DNA of 64,000 nt from Bryoerythrophyllum caledonicum (GCA_963971425.1 OZ020515.1:10246291-10310290); one strand, 5' to 3'. Positions 23,462-35,067 are shown, counted from the stretch's first letter. The notes: a model not told the origin generated them from the letters alone. Translations and numbers: made by a program.

Positions 23462-24153
23462 CTCGTCTCACTCCTCCTCTCGCTCTCCCTCTCTCACCAC
23501 ATTCCGAAACTTCAAAAATCCCTGGTAAGAAACTGAAACCTAACCCACTCCGGAACTCGAGCTCCTAACCCTAATCTCAAAGCTCCAACCCTAAAATCAG
23601 GCTGCAACCTCCAAATCCCAAATTCAAAACTCAAGCCTCCAAAGCCTGAACTCAAGCTCCGAATTCACATCCCTACCACCTCAACCATCATGTGCTCCTC
23701 TCCTCCACCAATTGTGTTTTCAGTTAGCAATGCATCATTGAATGTTTGATATTTTGGCCTCCAAAAGAGTGTGACCTAAAGCCCAAGATAAAGGCACATT
23801 TTGACTCTGTTCACACTTGAGATGAAGTCCCAGTTCGTCAAGACGATGGTGTAGATTCCCACTTTATATGTGATAGTGCAAAGTGCTTTTCTGGGTCTTT
23901 AACTGCAGTTTGGGGCCTTAATTGCAGTCTATTCTTCACAATTTTACTATATCCACCAACCTATATATTTTTACGGCCACAAACTGCAGTTAAAGACGCG
24001 GGGTGGCTACGGCTTCGAACATAATAGATTCTGCAGAATAGCATCTACTACGAGCCATAGCCAGCCCGGTCATATGATTCTAAACATTTCTTTAGCTTCT
24101 GGTTGTTTGAAGTTTGAATTTTTTGTTTTAGGACTGTTGAAGATTCGACCACA
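23462..24153. promoter_or_regulatory. shared divergent promoter region of the DnaJ and ZIP-a genes
   Basis: The start codons of the minus-strand DnaJ gene and the plus-strand ZIP gene are 692 bases apart, head to head, so both promoters must lie here or overlap. The first 240 bases are CT-rich on the plus strand near the DnaJ start. No firm TATA box was assigned. A perfect-looking inverted repeat (23895-23997) sits nearer the ZIP gene. Confidence 0.5.
23895..23997. repeat. 103-bp inverted repeat in the divergent promoter
   Basis: The left arm GTCTTTAACTGCAGTTTGG pairs with the right arm CAAACTGCAGTTAAAGAC, extended by GGCC on both sides, around a centre of about 55 bases. It could be a tiny foldback element. 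Because of its place, it could also act as a binding site or small-RNA source. Confidence 0.7.
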
Positions 24154-25431
24154 ATGGTGAAGATGGAGATGATCGTTGCGATTGCTTTGTGTGCGTTGTT
24201 GTTTCTTGAGGTTTGCGAAGCGCATGTCGATACAACAACGGACGCCTCTGTCGATTTGAGATCTCGGGGGTTAATCTTGACCAAATGTTGGGCTCTCATT
24301 ATCTTATTTCTTGTGGCGTTTTGGGGGAGTGTCCTGCCGTATTGGCGCAGGAAGTGCAAGACGTTCCTACTCCTAGGTACGCAGTTCGCGGGGGGCGTGT
24401 TTCTGTCGACGACGCTGATGCACTTCCTGTTCGATGCGGACGTGACGTTCAAGGTGCTGCTGCCCTCGGCGAAGTACTCATTCGCCGCCATGTTCACCGT
24501 CGTAGGATACTTGCTCACCATGCTGGCGGACTGGCTGGTGCATCGCGTGTACAATCTCCGCGCGTTTCAGCAGCTGCAGAGGGATCAGTATCTCGAGAGC
24601 GCCACCGAAGCGGGTACCCATGCAAAAACTTGCATGCGTTTAGTTTCTTTTGGTTTTTTGATACATTACTTTCAACTAAGAGTTTCGGGAGGTCCAGGAG
24701 TTCAATTTCTTGTTTTTGTTATTTCGCATGATCAGTTTGAAAGCGGAGATTTCCATCGACTATTTATGTGAATTTTCTGCCAGGGCCTGAAACGAAGGCA
24801 GCAATTCTGAAGACTCTGAACCTGTTTGACACGGTGCTGCTCCTCCTCATCTTATGCTTCCATTCAATATTTGACGGCATTACAATCGGCGTATCAGGTC
24901 ATTTTCATCTCTCAAACCTCTTTTCCCTCTCCAAGCTGAAAATCTAAATACCTCCGCGTAGCGTTATTTACAGTAAAAAACAGTGCAAAACAAGAAGATG
25001 GATCATATTAGCATTGATTTTGTTTTCTCATGAAATCGATTACAGCAACCCGTTACGAGACGTTCACCAAGGCGTGGAAGGTGGGGCTGCACAAGCTCAT
25101 CCTGGGCATAGCCATGGGCATCACAGTGTTGCGCCTGGCGTCGCCCCGGCAGTGGCTCAACTTGGTCCTCTACGGCTTCGCCTTCTCCATCTCCACCTCC
25201 GTCGGCGTGGCTATCGGCATCCTCATGAACACCACCGCCGAGAACGCCATCGCCGACTGGATCTTCGCTGTGTGCATGAGCCTCGGCACCGGCGTGTTCG
25301 TGTACGTGGTCATCAACCACCTGTTGGCGTGGGACAACCACAAGCTTTTCCACCAGGAGCGTGCGCTCTTCCGGTGGCTGGCTGTCCTCTCCGGCGCCAT
25401 TGTCGCTGGAGTCGTCCTCATCTGGGATTGA
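24154..25431 (+). CDS. ZIP-family divalent metal transporter (ZIP-a), three exons
   Basis: Exons 24154-24613, 24784-24897 and 25046-25431 join at GT-AG borders in phase 1 to give 319 residues. An N-terminal signal or first helix (IVAIALCALLFLEVCEA) precedes the eight-helix ZIP core: [19 protein letters not shown] (helix 2), [16 protein letters not shown] (helix 3), LLLILCFHSIFDGITIGVS (helix 4), VGLHKLILGIAMGITVLRL (helix 5). It ends in the short luminal tail VLIWD seen in this family. Plant ZIP proteins carry zinc, iron or manganese into the cytosol across the plasma or vacuolar membrane. The helix-4 metal site reads HSIFDG, where the usual form (and the paralogue at 60773) has HSVFEG. The His-rich cytosolic loop is short. 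The start ATG is followed at once by a membrane segment, supporting the choice. Confidence 0.9.
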
Positions 25432-26230
25432 CAAGCTTTCTCCCTCTTCTCCTTCGTCAAGCTGAATGTAAGACGTGAGGTTCTGCGGATGATTTCCTAT
25501 GTAAAAACGGCCTGAACATTTTTGTTTGTAGATGATAGCTAAGCATAACTTGGAGCTCTACTGTATCTAGAGATGGTTATGAATTTGTGCATATTGTTTG
25601 TGTAAAGAAGGCCATGAAACGAGCCTTGTCTCTTTCAATTTGGAATATTATAAGTTAACGCTTGGCAAATTTGAGTGTGGACGTGAGTGTACTTGCTAGA
25701 GTCATGCTATTGGATTTTACAAATTTCCACCCTCTCCTCGGATATACAGGCACATATTTCACTCTTTATTTCACCAAAAAAAAATGTAGTAAAGTTTAGC
25801 AACACATACACCATTGGATTGAAGATTCTTCAACTAGCATCTTTCATTTGGAGATCATTTCAATATCTGAACCTTATGATGTTCAATTACGACACCATAC
25901 ATGTAGAATACTGTGGCCAATCTTTTCAGGGAAACTAAAAATGAGTATATACTCTACAAATAAATTTACAAGCTCAGGAAGCTCTAGCGGCTTTAGTTGC
26001 CATGATGCGTCACAGGATACAATTTTTCCGAGTGGAGATCACTGCAGTAGCGTTGGGGACGAAATACTTGGTCACCAGCAATTCGCATCGGTACAGAAGA
26101 GCTAAGGATAAGAATAATCCGTCACCCAGATTTCTTGCGAGTTATACATCAAGGTGAGAGTTTATCAGCAAATATTGAGAGTCGAAAACATATATTGAGA
26201 GTAAAACTCTTGTTGTTTTAGTCCGAGTCT
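25432..26230. other. 3' region of ZIP-a and intergenic stretch
   Basis: The first 200 bases are a probable 3' untranslated region. At 25687-25733 lies one copy of a 47-bp direct repeat found again at 32409-32455. The frames at 25687-26105 show no recognisable protein. Confidence 0.45.
25687..25733 (+). repeat. 47-bp direct repeat, left copy
   Basis: It begins GTGTACTTGCTAGAGTCATG and ends AAATTTCCACCCT, and matches 32409-32455 with a single mismatch. The two copies bracket the ABCF5-like pseudogene and the Copia element. Confidence 0.85.
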
Positions 26231-26760
26231 TCAATTCCAGCGCTTCCCCTTCACTTTACTCTGGCTTTCTGCTTCTTCTGCAACTCCTTCCCGGCCTGAA
26301 AAACGAACAACGAAGCTCTTAGAGAAGCCTTCATATCATCTGCCTAACATCTGGTGCAACTAGCATCTACATAGAGACCTCCAGTTCAAGAAGATTGCAT
26401 ACAAACCTTGGTATGCAAGGGTACTGTGGTTGCTGTTTTGCTGTTAATATGAAAGTTCAAATCATTTGAGGTGCAATTAACAATCACGTGATTCTGCTCA
26501 AAGTGGTTCGGACCGACTCTGTGTTCGCCAAGGACTATCTCTCCAGAAGTTGCCTTTAGAGTTCCCATCAACACCCGAAGGACAGTACTTTTCCCACACC
26601 GATGACTGCGATGCATTTTCAAACAGAACCTACACGACAAAATTTAAGTTATTCACTAGCCTCATATGCCGGGACATCCTTCGCAAAATCATAACTACGC
26701 AGATGTCAAAAATATACATATCTAGAAGGTATGTATCGTCCAAGGATGCATGTTCCACTC

Positions 26761-27174
26761 TGTTAAAATTTATGGATACGTGGAGGGGAACGTCCCAAAA
26801 AATGCAGTGAAAAATCGCCACGTCAAACGAGTGCATCATAACCTCCGTGTTAACAAACTTGATCTTGATCTGGTTGTTAGTTAGTTAGGTTGTTGTGATT
26901 CCCTGGAGATACCATTTAAGGAAGGTAGGAGGGAGTGATCGGATCACCGGAGTAGGATGCGAGTAAGTTCACTGCTAGTAAGTAGGAGGGAGTGAATAGC
27001 AACGTCACCATGCACTCTGCAGTGCATGCATGAACAGTTTGAGTTTGTATTCACGTCAAGGTGTTTTTTCACTTAATTAAATTGACGTTTGAGTGGCATA
27101 ACTGACGTGAGCATATAGTACTAGTGTCTTCTCGACTACCAGGTAACGTTGTCATCTTGTTTGCATTTTGAATA
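26761..27174 (+). repeat. Copia 5' LTR
   Basis: This 414-bp long terminal repeat is about 98.8 percent identical by eye to 31662-32075. The differences cluster near its 3' end, where it ends GAATA and the other ends TAACA, so this copy has lost the usual CA terminus. It should hold the element's promoter and polyadenylation signals, but none was assigned. Confidence 0.93.
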
Positions 27175-27294
27175 GGTTATGGGCCCACTACGTATAGATA
27201 GCAAACATGAGTTCAACAAATTGAGCACTGAAGGCATTTAGATAGAGCCTATCCACGTAAGTTGAGAGAGTGTTTTACTCCACTGACAAGTGTC

Positions 27295-28608
27295 ATGGAC
27301 GTACGAAGCACCACAGCCGGCCGAGGAGCTGGTCATGCTCACACGCCGATTTTTGGAGAAGTGGTTGACGACCACAGAAGCCAAAACTCGGTCCTTGTTC
27401 AAGTCCCGGCAAGACATGAGGCTGTAAGCCTCACTACGCACGTAGATAAACTAACTGGTGACAACTTTGGTGTGTGGAAGTTCCAAATGAGTGTTGTATT
27501 TAGAGCCAGAAAGTTGATGAAAATTGTAGATGGTACACTTCCGAGAGAGATGTTTGAGGATGAGGAAGAGTGGTATGACAAAGATGCAGTATGCCAGTCT
27601 ATTATCATCTCAGCCCTGGATCCTAAACTCATACGTAGGTTGATGGCTTGCAAGACTGCAAACCAAATGTGGCGTAGATTAAGCGTAGTGCACGAGCAAA
27701 ACGCTACAGAAAATATACAACTATTGCAACAACAGTTTTTTGAACTTAAAATGAAACCTAACGGAGCAATAGCCGACCACATTGGTGCGGTAGAGCATTT
27801 GACGAACCAGTAATCAGATCTTGGAGAACTTGTAGGTGAAAGGGCAATGATGACCAAGATCACATGTTCTTTACCACCCAGCTTCAGGTACTTAATAGCT
27901 GCATGGGACAACGTTCCACTTGAGCAACAGAATCTTGAGTCCTTGACCCTACGACTTCTAAGAGAAGAAACAAGAAACCGCATCTTGAGTGAGATTGATG
28001 GCGAAGGAGAGAAGGCATTTTTTAGCCGTGGAAGCACATCTGGAGCTGGCCAGAAACACGTGACGGTTGAAGAGAGAAAGAAACGTGCAGCAAAGGTAGC
28101 TGAGCTGAAGAAGAAGACAAGCTGCAACCGATGTGGCAAGAAAGGCCATTCGGAGCGTGACCCAGAGTGCCTGGAGGGAAAGAAAGAAAACAGTCAAGCA
28201 AAGGTCGATAAACCATCTGGAGGAAAGAGTCAGAAGTCAAAGAGTGCAGCACACGTCGTGGCAAGTGAAGATACCGATGAAGAAGAAGACAGCACTGCAT
28301 TTATGGTGCATGGAGGCGAATGTGAAAAAGATGATTCTTGGTACATGGATGGTAGGGCGACGGAGCATATGACTGATCGCATCGATTGGTTTTCTACTTT
28401 TGAAGAAGTTGCTGAAGGCCGTTGGCCTGTAATGATAGCTGATAATCGCCGCCTATGGATTCGAGGTATTGGAGCCATACAAATAAAGTGCCTCCTTGAC
28501 GAAAAGTGGCTCGGACGAAGAATGGAGAGAGTACTATTTGTGTCCGAGTTACGAAAGAATCTCTCTTGGGTGGGCCAGGCAGCTGATCGTGGATATGTTA
28601 CAACATAA
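27295..28608 (+). pseudogene. Copia gag and protease region
   Basis: A gag protein begins near MDVRSTTAGRG and contains the Copia gag core KLTGDNFGVWKFQMSVVFRA. It is broken by TAA at 27811-27813, then continues in frame to a zinc knuckle, CNRCGKKGHSERDPEC, in which two extra residues precede the last Cys. The protease follows as DSWYMDGRATEHMT. The usual catalytic Asp-Ser-Gly reads Asp-Gly-Arg, so the protease should be inactive. The frame ends at TAA (28606-28608). Confidence 0.85.
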
Positions 28609-30050
28609 ACGAAGGATGCTTGTTATCTTGCTACTGCAGACGGAAGCGTGGTGATGACTGAGACACGTATACAAAGTTGTACCGACTGCAGATAAAGGTG
28701 CTTTTACCAATGAGCCTTGCAAACTTCGTAGAAGCTGATAGAGGTTCGGCCGAGCAAGGAGATGAAGATTCTGCTGCACTGGAGAAGAAATCTCGATCTT
28801 CAAGAAAGTTAACTCTCTGGCATCAGTGATTTGGCCACGTAAATACTGCTACCATCGTGAACATGCACTCTCACGAATCTGTCAACGGTTTGGAGCTTCC
28901 AAATCATGTGTTACCGCAAACACCATGCGCTGGATGTGCCATGGGAAAGAACAAGCGCCGCCTATTTCCAAGAGCCAGTACAACCCCACGAGTAGATAAA
29001 CCTGGCATTTTCTTCCATACGGATGTATGCAGGCCAATGCACCAGGCATCAGCTGGAGGAGCCAGGTATTTCGTTTTGTTTAAAGACGATTGCACTGGTT
29101 ATCGTTTCATCTATTGTGTGAAAAATAAATTTGACGTGTTGGAGTGTTTCAAAGACATGTATTCCTTAGTTCTTCAGTAGACAGGAAACCAAGTGCAAAA
29201 GATTCGCACTGATAGAGGCGGTGAATACGTAAATAGTGAGTTTAAAGCTTATCTGCAAAGCTTCCATATCCGCCATGAACTCACAACCTCTCACACACCC
29301 AAGCAAAATGGAGTGGCTCAACGAGACAATCGTACGATTGTGGAGTGTGTGCGGACAATGTTGCATGCGAAAAATCTCAGCTTGCGCTAGTGGGGGGAGG
29401 CAGTCCAGACCGTGACATATTTGCTGAACTGTTCGGGTTCAAGAGCAAGAGAATATCGTACACCGTATGAACTGTGGTGGGGAAGACGACCAGCCGTTGA
29501 TCATCTCAAGGTCTTTGGAAGCGTAGCCTTTGTCCACGTGCCCAAAGCTCTCAGGCGAAAGCTCGACCCAAAAAGCGTAAAAGCCATTTTTGTGGGGTAT
29601 TGTGCTACAACAAAAGCTTATCGATTGTGGGACCTGAAGAATCGTCGTATTATCGTCAGCCGTGATGTCATATTTGACGAGTTCTCTCTACCCGATGAGG
29701 CGCCGAGCGACACCATGTCAGGTGTATTTACACTACATGTTGATGAGACTGCACGACCAAGAAGCGTGTCAGCCGTGCACCCTCCAACCGCCAACCAAAC
29801 CCTGGACGAAGAGACAAACCTGTCACCTGCGGACGCTGACAACGTGGATAGCAACACTGAAGGCGGTCAAGGCTCAAGCTCCCAGGCACCAAATCCAAAG
29901 AACGAAAGAGACGAGCATCTCCAGGAAGACCACCGCTCTCCCCGTCCACACCGCATGCGAGGCGCGCCAGCACGTTTGGCCGACTACTACGTTCCCAAAT
30001 CTTTTGCAGGTGTAGCAAGCACCTCTGTGTGCATCCCCAACGACCCATAA
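28609..30050 (+). pseudogene. Copia integrase region
   Basis: The GAG-pre-integrase motif LWHQ, stop, FGHVN is followed by a zinc-binding CAGCAMGK region. The catalytic core follows with HTDVCRPM (first Asp), IRTDRGGEY (second Asp) and NGVAQRDNRTIVE, where the catalytic Glu of the normal AER motif is Gln. The sequence then runs through WGRRPAVDHLKVFGS and FVGYCATTKAYRLWD, typical of Copia. Stops lie at 28827-28829 (TGA, from CGA by C-to-T), 29178-29180 and 29388-29390, with a frameshift near 28690. Integration activity is lost. Confidence 0.88.
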
Positions 30051-31597
30051 AGTTATCACGATGCCATGCGGAGTCCTCATGCGCACGATAAGAGGGCAGC
30101 AATGCAGGCTGAATATGATTCGTTGATCAAAGCTCAAACTTGGTATCGCTTCCAAAAGGCAGAAAGGCAGTCAGGTGCAAATGGATCTTCCGTATCAAGA
30201 CTAATGCGGATGGATCAATTTCCAAATATAAAGCGCGATTGGTGGCCCAAGGATGCTCACAAACTCATGGAATTGACTACGACCAGACTTTTAGTCCGGT
30301 CGTCAAGTATGATGTTCGTGCCGTATTGGGGATCGCCGCACAATAAGCTATGTATATGACTCAGTTTGACGTCCAAACTACTTTTTTGAACGGTCTGATG
30401 GATACAATTCTCTACATGTTCCAGCGGCCCGGGTTTGAGGTAAAGGATCTAGAGGGCATCATACTCGTATGTCTGGTACTGCGGAGTCTTTATGGTTTTA
30501 AACAATCCGGTAGAATCTGGAACAAGACTTTTAACGTATTTTTGCAGACATTTGAATTGGAACCAACCACTGCCGACCCTTGTGCTTATGTTTCTAAGGA
30601 GATGCCACCTCTTTTTGTTACCCTCTTTGTGGATGACAAGCTCGCCTGCTGTGCCATCCAGAAGCGCCTTGATGGTCTCATCCATTATATGGAACATGAG
30701 TTTGCAATCACTCGTTCTTCCGCAGAATTATATGTGGGGCTCCATATACACCAAAATGCCAGTCGTCACATTATCTATGTAAACCAGTCTGTGTATTTAC
30801 AGAGAATTCTTCAGCGATTTGGTTTTGAGGGATGCGAGTTTGCTACAACACCTGCTGATCCAAATGTTCAGCTTGATGCCACTGTCGACCCACCTAAAGA
30901 AGTCACTTTTGTTTATCCAACTGCTGTTGGATGTTTGCTTTTTGCTCAAACTCTTACAAGGCGTGACATAAGCTTTGCTGTGAGCAAAGTGGCACAATTC
31001 TCTGCAAGCCCCCAACGGCCTCACTTCCAGGCTGTAAGCAGAATTTACCGCTACCTAGCAGGCACGATAAACCTATCTCTTTGCTATGATGGCAACACTG
31101 CAAACACAGTACTTGCAGCATTTGCCGATGTTGATTATGCAGGGGATGTGACTAATCGAAAGAGCCGCTCAGGCAGTCTCCTTATATTGAACCATACTCC
31201 AGTCTCTTGGAATAGCAGAAAGCAAGCATGTGTAGCAACGTCAACTACTGAAGCTGAGTATGTCGCTGCCAGCTCTACCACCAAGGACATCCTTTGGTTT
31301 TGTCGACTGCTCAGCAACCTTGGTTTTGCCCAGCCTTCACCAACTCCATTATTCTCTGACAACCAAAGTGCCATCCGGCTTGTACATAATCCAGAGTTTC
31401 ACCGCCGCACCAAGCACATTGACGTTGTCTACCATTTTATAAGGGAGCATCAACGCCAAGGCGACATCAGCGTTAGCTTTGTGTCCACCACTAAGCAACT
31501 CGCTAATCTGCACACCAAGGCGCTCCCTGCAGATCGTTTCTGTCACTTACAACAAGCCATTGGACTCTTGCCTTGTCCCACTGATGAAAACTTATAA
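30050..31597 (+). pseudogene. Copia reverse transcriptase and RNase H region
   Basis: After a frameshift near 30140 the reverse transcriptase reads CKWIFRIKTNADGSI, ARLVAQGCSQTHGIDYDQTF, FDVQTTFLNG, SLYGFKQSGRIWN and LFVDDKLA (the DD catalytic pair). RNase H follows with FADVDYAGD, STTEAEYVA and FSDNQSAI, giving its acidic residues. One stop (TAA, 30344-30346) breaks it. From 30350 to 31597 the frame is open and looks largely intact. Confidence 0.92.
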
Positions 31598-31661
31598 TCT
31601 TTAGACCTCCACTATCCTAATGCAGACAGCCACCACTAACAGCTAACTCTCTGGAGTAGGG

Positions 31662-32075
31662 TGTTAAAATTTATGGATACGTGGAGGGGAACGTCCCAAA
31701 AAATGCAGTGAAAAATCGCCACGTCAAACGAGTGCATCATAACCTCCGTGTTAACAAACTTGATCTTGATCTGGTTGTTAGTTAGTTAGGTTGTTGTGAT
31801 TCCCTGGAGATACCATTTAAGGAAGGTAGGAGGGAGTGATCGGATCACCGGAGTAGGATGCGAGTAAGTTCACTGCTAGTAAGTAGGAGGGAGTGAATAG
31901 CAACGTCACCATGCACTCTGCAGTGCATGCATGAACAGTTTGAGTTTGTATTCACGTCAAGGTGTTTTTTCACTTAATTAAATTGACGTTTGAGTGGCAT
32001 AACTCACGTGTGCATATAGTACTAGTGTCTTCTCGACTACCAGTTAACGTTGTCATCTTGTTTGCATTTTTAACA
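31662..32075 (+). repeat. Copia 3' LTR
   Basis: This is the right long terminal repeat, 414 bp, TGTTAA...TTAACA, followed by the duplicated target CACTC. It is a near-identical partner of 26761-27174. Confidence 0.95.
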
Positions 32076-32408
32076 CACTCTTCAAAAAATGAACAACGGT
32101 GCCATAAAAACATCCCACATAGGTACCATAAAGTATCAGCTTTAAGGCAGATGCATACCTTGTCGTCGTAGCAAAAGCTCAGTTTCTGCATCCACCCAGC
32201 AACTGCGAATAATACTGAAACCAGAACACATGCTTGGATAGGAGTTAAGTCACCAAAATTGGTCTCAGAAAAATATGCTCGTAACAATCGCGGAGCAACA
32301 CAGAGCCTGGAAAACCCAAACAAACCTGCACTTTCTTCATCCTCGCCGAAACATGCATCTCACTGGCAAAAGTACAAGTTACTGTGTGTGAACGTGTGTT
32401 TCCTCATC

Positions 32409-32455
32409 GTGTACTTGCTAGAGTCATGCTAATGGATTTTACAAATTTCCACCCT
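32409..32455 (+). repeat. 47-bp direct repeat, right copy
   Basis: Partner of 25687-25733 in the same orientation with one mismatch. The sequences outside the two copies do not match each other. Confidence 0.85.
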
Positions 32456-32589
32456 AAACCCTAGCCAACTGTTATAATGAAATGGTTGTTAAAATAGATT
32501 TTCCTGCATAGGGAGTTGACAGTATGAATATTTTACTTTGTAAAATAAGGGTCTTTTTGATAGAGCTAATGTATATAGACATATACACT

Positions 32590-32695
32590 ACTAATCCATG
32601 TCCGGTGGACATGAACCTAGTAGTGGAACGAACAGACACTCTATTCACACAGACCCCCGACAAGACCGGAATTCTTCTTCTATAAAGACATGTCT
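32590..32695 (+). mobile_element. 5'-truncated LINE 3' end (third copy)
   Basis: The block AGTGGAACGAACAGACACT, followed by a short GC-rich stretch and a TTCTTCTTC tail, matches the 3' end of the long LINE at 51075-51140. Only about 100 bases remain, which is typical of severe 5' truncation during target-primed reverse transcription. Confidence 0.7.
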
Positions 32696-33263
32696 AATTA
32701 CAAGTACGATATCCAAATGCTAGCCATCGACAAAGTTAGTGTAATATTTTTTTATTATAGCCTTTAAAATGTTTCATCCAATTTGGTTTTACTATTATTA
32801 AATTTGGCTAGCAATTGGATTAAAGGCTCGTTTATTCTATAGCCTTCATCTAAGATCATGCCATAGCTTTTTTGTAGCAAGTTTTATTGCCATTTGGATT
32901 GATTATTTACAAAGCTTTTATCCGTTTGAGTCCTAGAAACTGAAGTAGAAAGATAAATTCTTTGAAATCTATTTCATAAGCAATTGTCTTTGAAGAAATG
33001 AAGAGGTTTTTTTAATTAAATCTTGTCTAAAACCCAATGTAAAAATTAAAGTATTCATTTTATTATATTTTTCATTCAATCTAGAGGCTTTAAAAAAAAT
33101 TATATATATTCTTAGAAGAAAATGTGCACATGTAAATGAAACACCTCAAAACAAGTATCCTTGTAAAATTTATTCCTAAGAGACAACGAGTATGTTCATG
33201 GGGAAAGAATTTCAAAACAGTTTTAAAATTCATGGGGAAAGAATTTCAAAATAGTTACTATGA
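32696..33263. other. AT-rich non-coding stretch
   Basis: No gene or clear element is seen. Confidence 0.4.
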
Positions 33264-33950
33264 TCAACTCCTAAAGGCCGAAGAGCCCCCTCGAGGGACT
33301 CTTGAAGGTTTGGGCACATTCCTATGATGTCGTTTTATAACATTCTTCTTTCAGATTTATGTTGTAGATGGGCATTAATAAAAGCTTTGTGTGAATACAA
33401 TTTTTTCCTACATCCAATATTTAATGAAAAAGTTATAGGATTTTGAATTTCAAATGGGGAGAGCAAGCACATCGGGCCATTCCAAAAACTTTTCCAATCA
33501 AAAGCAAGTATTATTATTTTCTTTCATATTGTCAAAAAATAAAACATGAATTGGCAATTTTTGAACCTCCCCTCCTTGCACAATCATTTTGAATATGCTA
33601 CACACCTCCTCTACGTCTAGAAATTGGTGAAAAGAAAATAACATTTTGATTATCATGATGATAATGAATTTAGACCTTGTGTACTGCAAAAACTTGATAC
33701 CAAGTGAAGTCAAAGTTTGTTGATCCACTCAAAGTAGGGAAGAAAATGAACCATGTTCTCTACTTCAAACACTATAATCTTTCAATCCGAGCGGTCAAAG
33801 TTTATGAAATTTTGTGAGGACGTACCTGAATAAGTCTTAACTCATATCCTATGGTTGGATGTAGAAATGATCCCTCCTCACTCATTGCCCTAGAACAAGC
33901 AGTTTTGAAGTGTTTTTGGTGTGAAAATGTCTTGGACCTTTAGGGGTTAA
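33264..33950. mobile_element. TTAA-family element, inverted copy
   Basis: The left end TCAACTCCTAAAGGCCGAAG is a decayed form of the family end. The right end GACCTTTAGGGGTTAA is intact. Internal blocks, in reverse orientation to 16082-17037, include the complement of GTGTAGCATATTCAAAA and an AAACTTTGACC-type block. No coding capacity. Confidence 0.65.
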
Positions 33951-34292
33951 GGTTACCATTGTGATACACTCACAAATAATGATCTCACTCCACTTCTAAA
34001 CATACACTCTTCTCATGTACTACTAGAAGAACATTTTTTTTTTGCATAGTTTTAAAAAGCACCGATTGAAGGCTATAGCGATTAAAGTTCAGAAGGTGCC
34101 AGTGGTAGCCACTATATGGTGTTGTATTTGAGCATCACAAGGTTCAAATATTGAAATGACCTCGAAATGAAAGATATTGGTTAAAAAATCTTCAATTCAA
34201 AGGTGTAAGTTTTGCTAAACTTAAATACATATTTTATATTCTGTAAAGTGAATACGTCCTTGTATATGTTGTTCCTAAATGACATTTAAGGG

Positions 34293-35002
34293 TAAATCCC
34301 TAAAGGACGGTGACTATGTTCCACAAAACCACCCCTTAAATGCCTATTGATATGGGATATTATTCTTAAAAACTTTTACTATTTTCAACCACTAAATCTC
34401 AAAGTATAGTACTACAAGAGGACACTTAAACCATTTTGTAAACTTTGACCACGCAGATTGTAAGAGACATGCATTGAAAGCAAGCAAAATTGTGTTTTTT
34501 TCCTTGCGGACAAGGTCGGCATACATTGACTTAAGATGATAGCATATTTTTCCATAAGTATTATGGATCTGTGTTTAACATTGTGCTAGGTCATTGCACG
34601 CCAAAATTCACAAGTGATGAAAGTGTTTAGGATACGAAAAAAAAGTCTTGCAATGACAAGGGGTATTGAATGTGGCCATTTCCCTAGGAAACATTTTTTA
34701 ATCTAGATTTGAAATAAATATTTGTTGGATCTCAAATCCAAATGGTAGATGATATTATCATGCATTTTCCTATTATGAGGAATCATTCTTGAAAACTTTT
34801 GAAATTCTTGATTTCAATGCATTTTATGAAATTCATAATTTCTATAAAATCAATGAGGGTTGCCAAGAACTTTTCTTCACCACTGCCTCCCTCAAGAAAT
34901 TATACTATTCAACCCCACAATACTTTGCTTAGCTAGCCCAAACTTAACCTTTTGATGATTGAAATATCATTTCCCCTCTAGAAGTACTAAATATAGATAT
35001 AT

Positions 35003-35067
<65 letters not shown>

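Larger units (their letters stand above)
26761..32075 (+). mobile_element. Ty1/Copia LTR retrotransposon, degenerate
   Basis: Two 414-bp LTRs (26761-27174 and 31662-32075) begin TGTTAAAATT. The right LTR ends TAACA, and the five-base target duplication CACTC is perfect (26756-26760 and 32076-32080). The LTRs differ at about five positions, so insertion is fairly recent. Inside, in Copia order, are gag, protease, integrase, reverse transcriptase and RNase H. At least six stops or frameshifts break them. A purine-rich GGAGTAGGG lies directly before the right LTR as a polypurine tract. The primer-binding site after the left LTR is not a clear initiator-Met type. It sits in an intron of the ABCF5-like pseudogene, opposite to that gene's strand. 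Confidence 0.95.
26231..32206 (-). pseudogene. ABCF5-like ABC protein pseudogene split by a Copia insertion
   Basis: Three exon remnants read right to left. The first, ending KLSFCYDDK, stops at a GT donor (32159). The next starts VLFENA at an AG acceptor (26629-26488) and continues GKSTVLRVLMGTLKATSGEI then GEHRVGPNHFEQN. The last (26295-26231) ends SQSKVKGKRWN and stop. Together they match the second ATP-binding cassette and C-terminus of plant ABCF5-type soluble ABC proteins. Joining exons one and two in phase restores the usual KVLFENA sequence. In exon two the P-loop is damaged: deletions remove the residues between ENA and IAVIG and the PNG before CGKST, shifting the frame. The Walker B and signature exons are missing altogether. 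The intron between the first two remnants holds the whole Copia element. It is non-functional as written. Confidence 0.7.

Noticed and set aside
24048..24731. Overlapping frames on both strands at ZIP-a exon 1
   Set aside because: Shadows of the ZIP coding exon; only the ZIP frame has membrane helices and correct splice phases.
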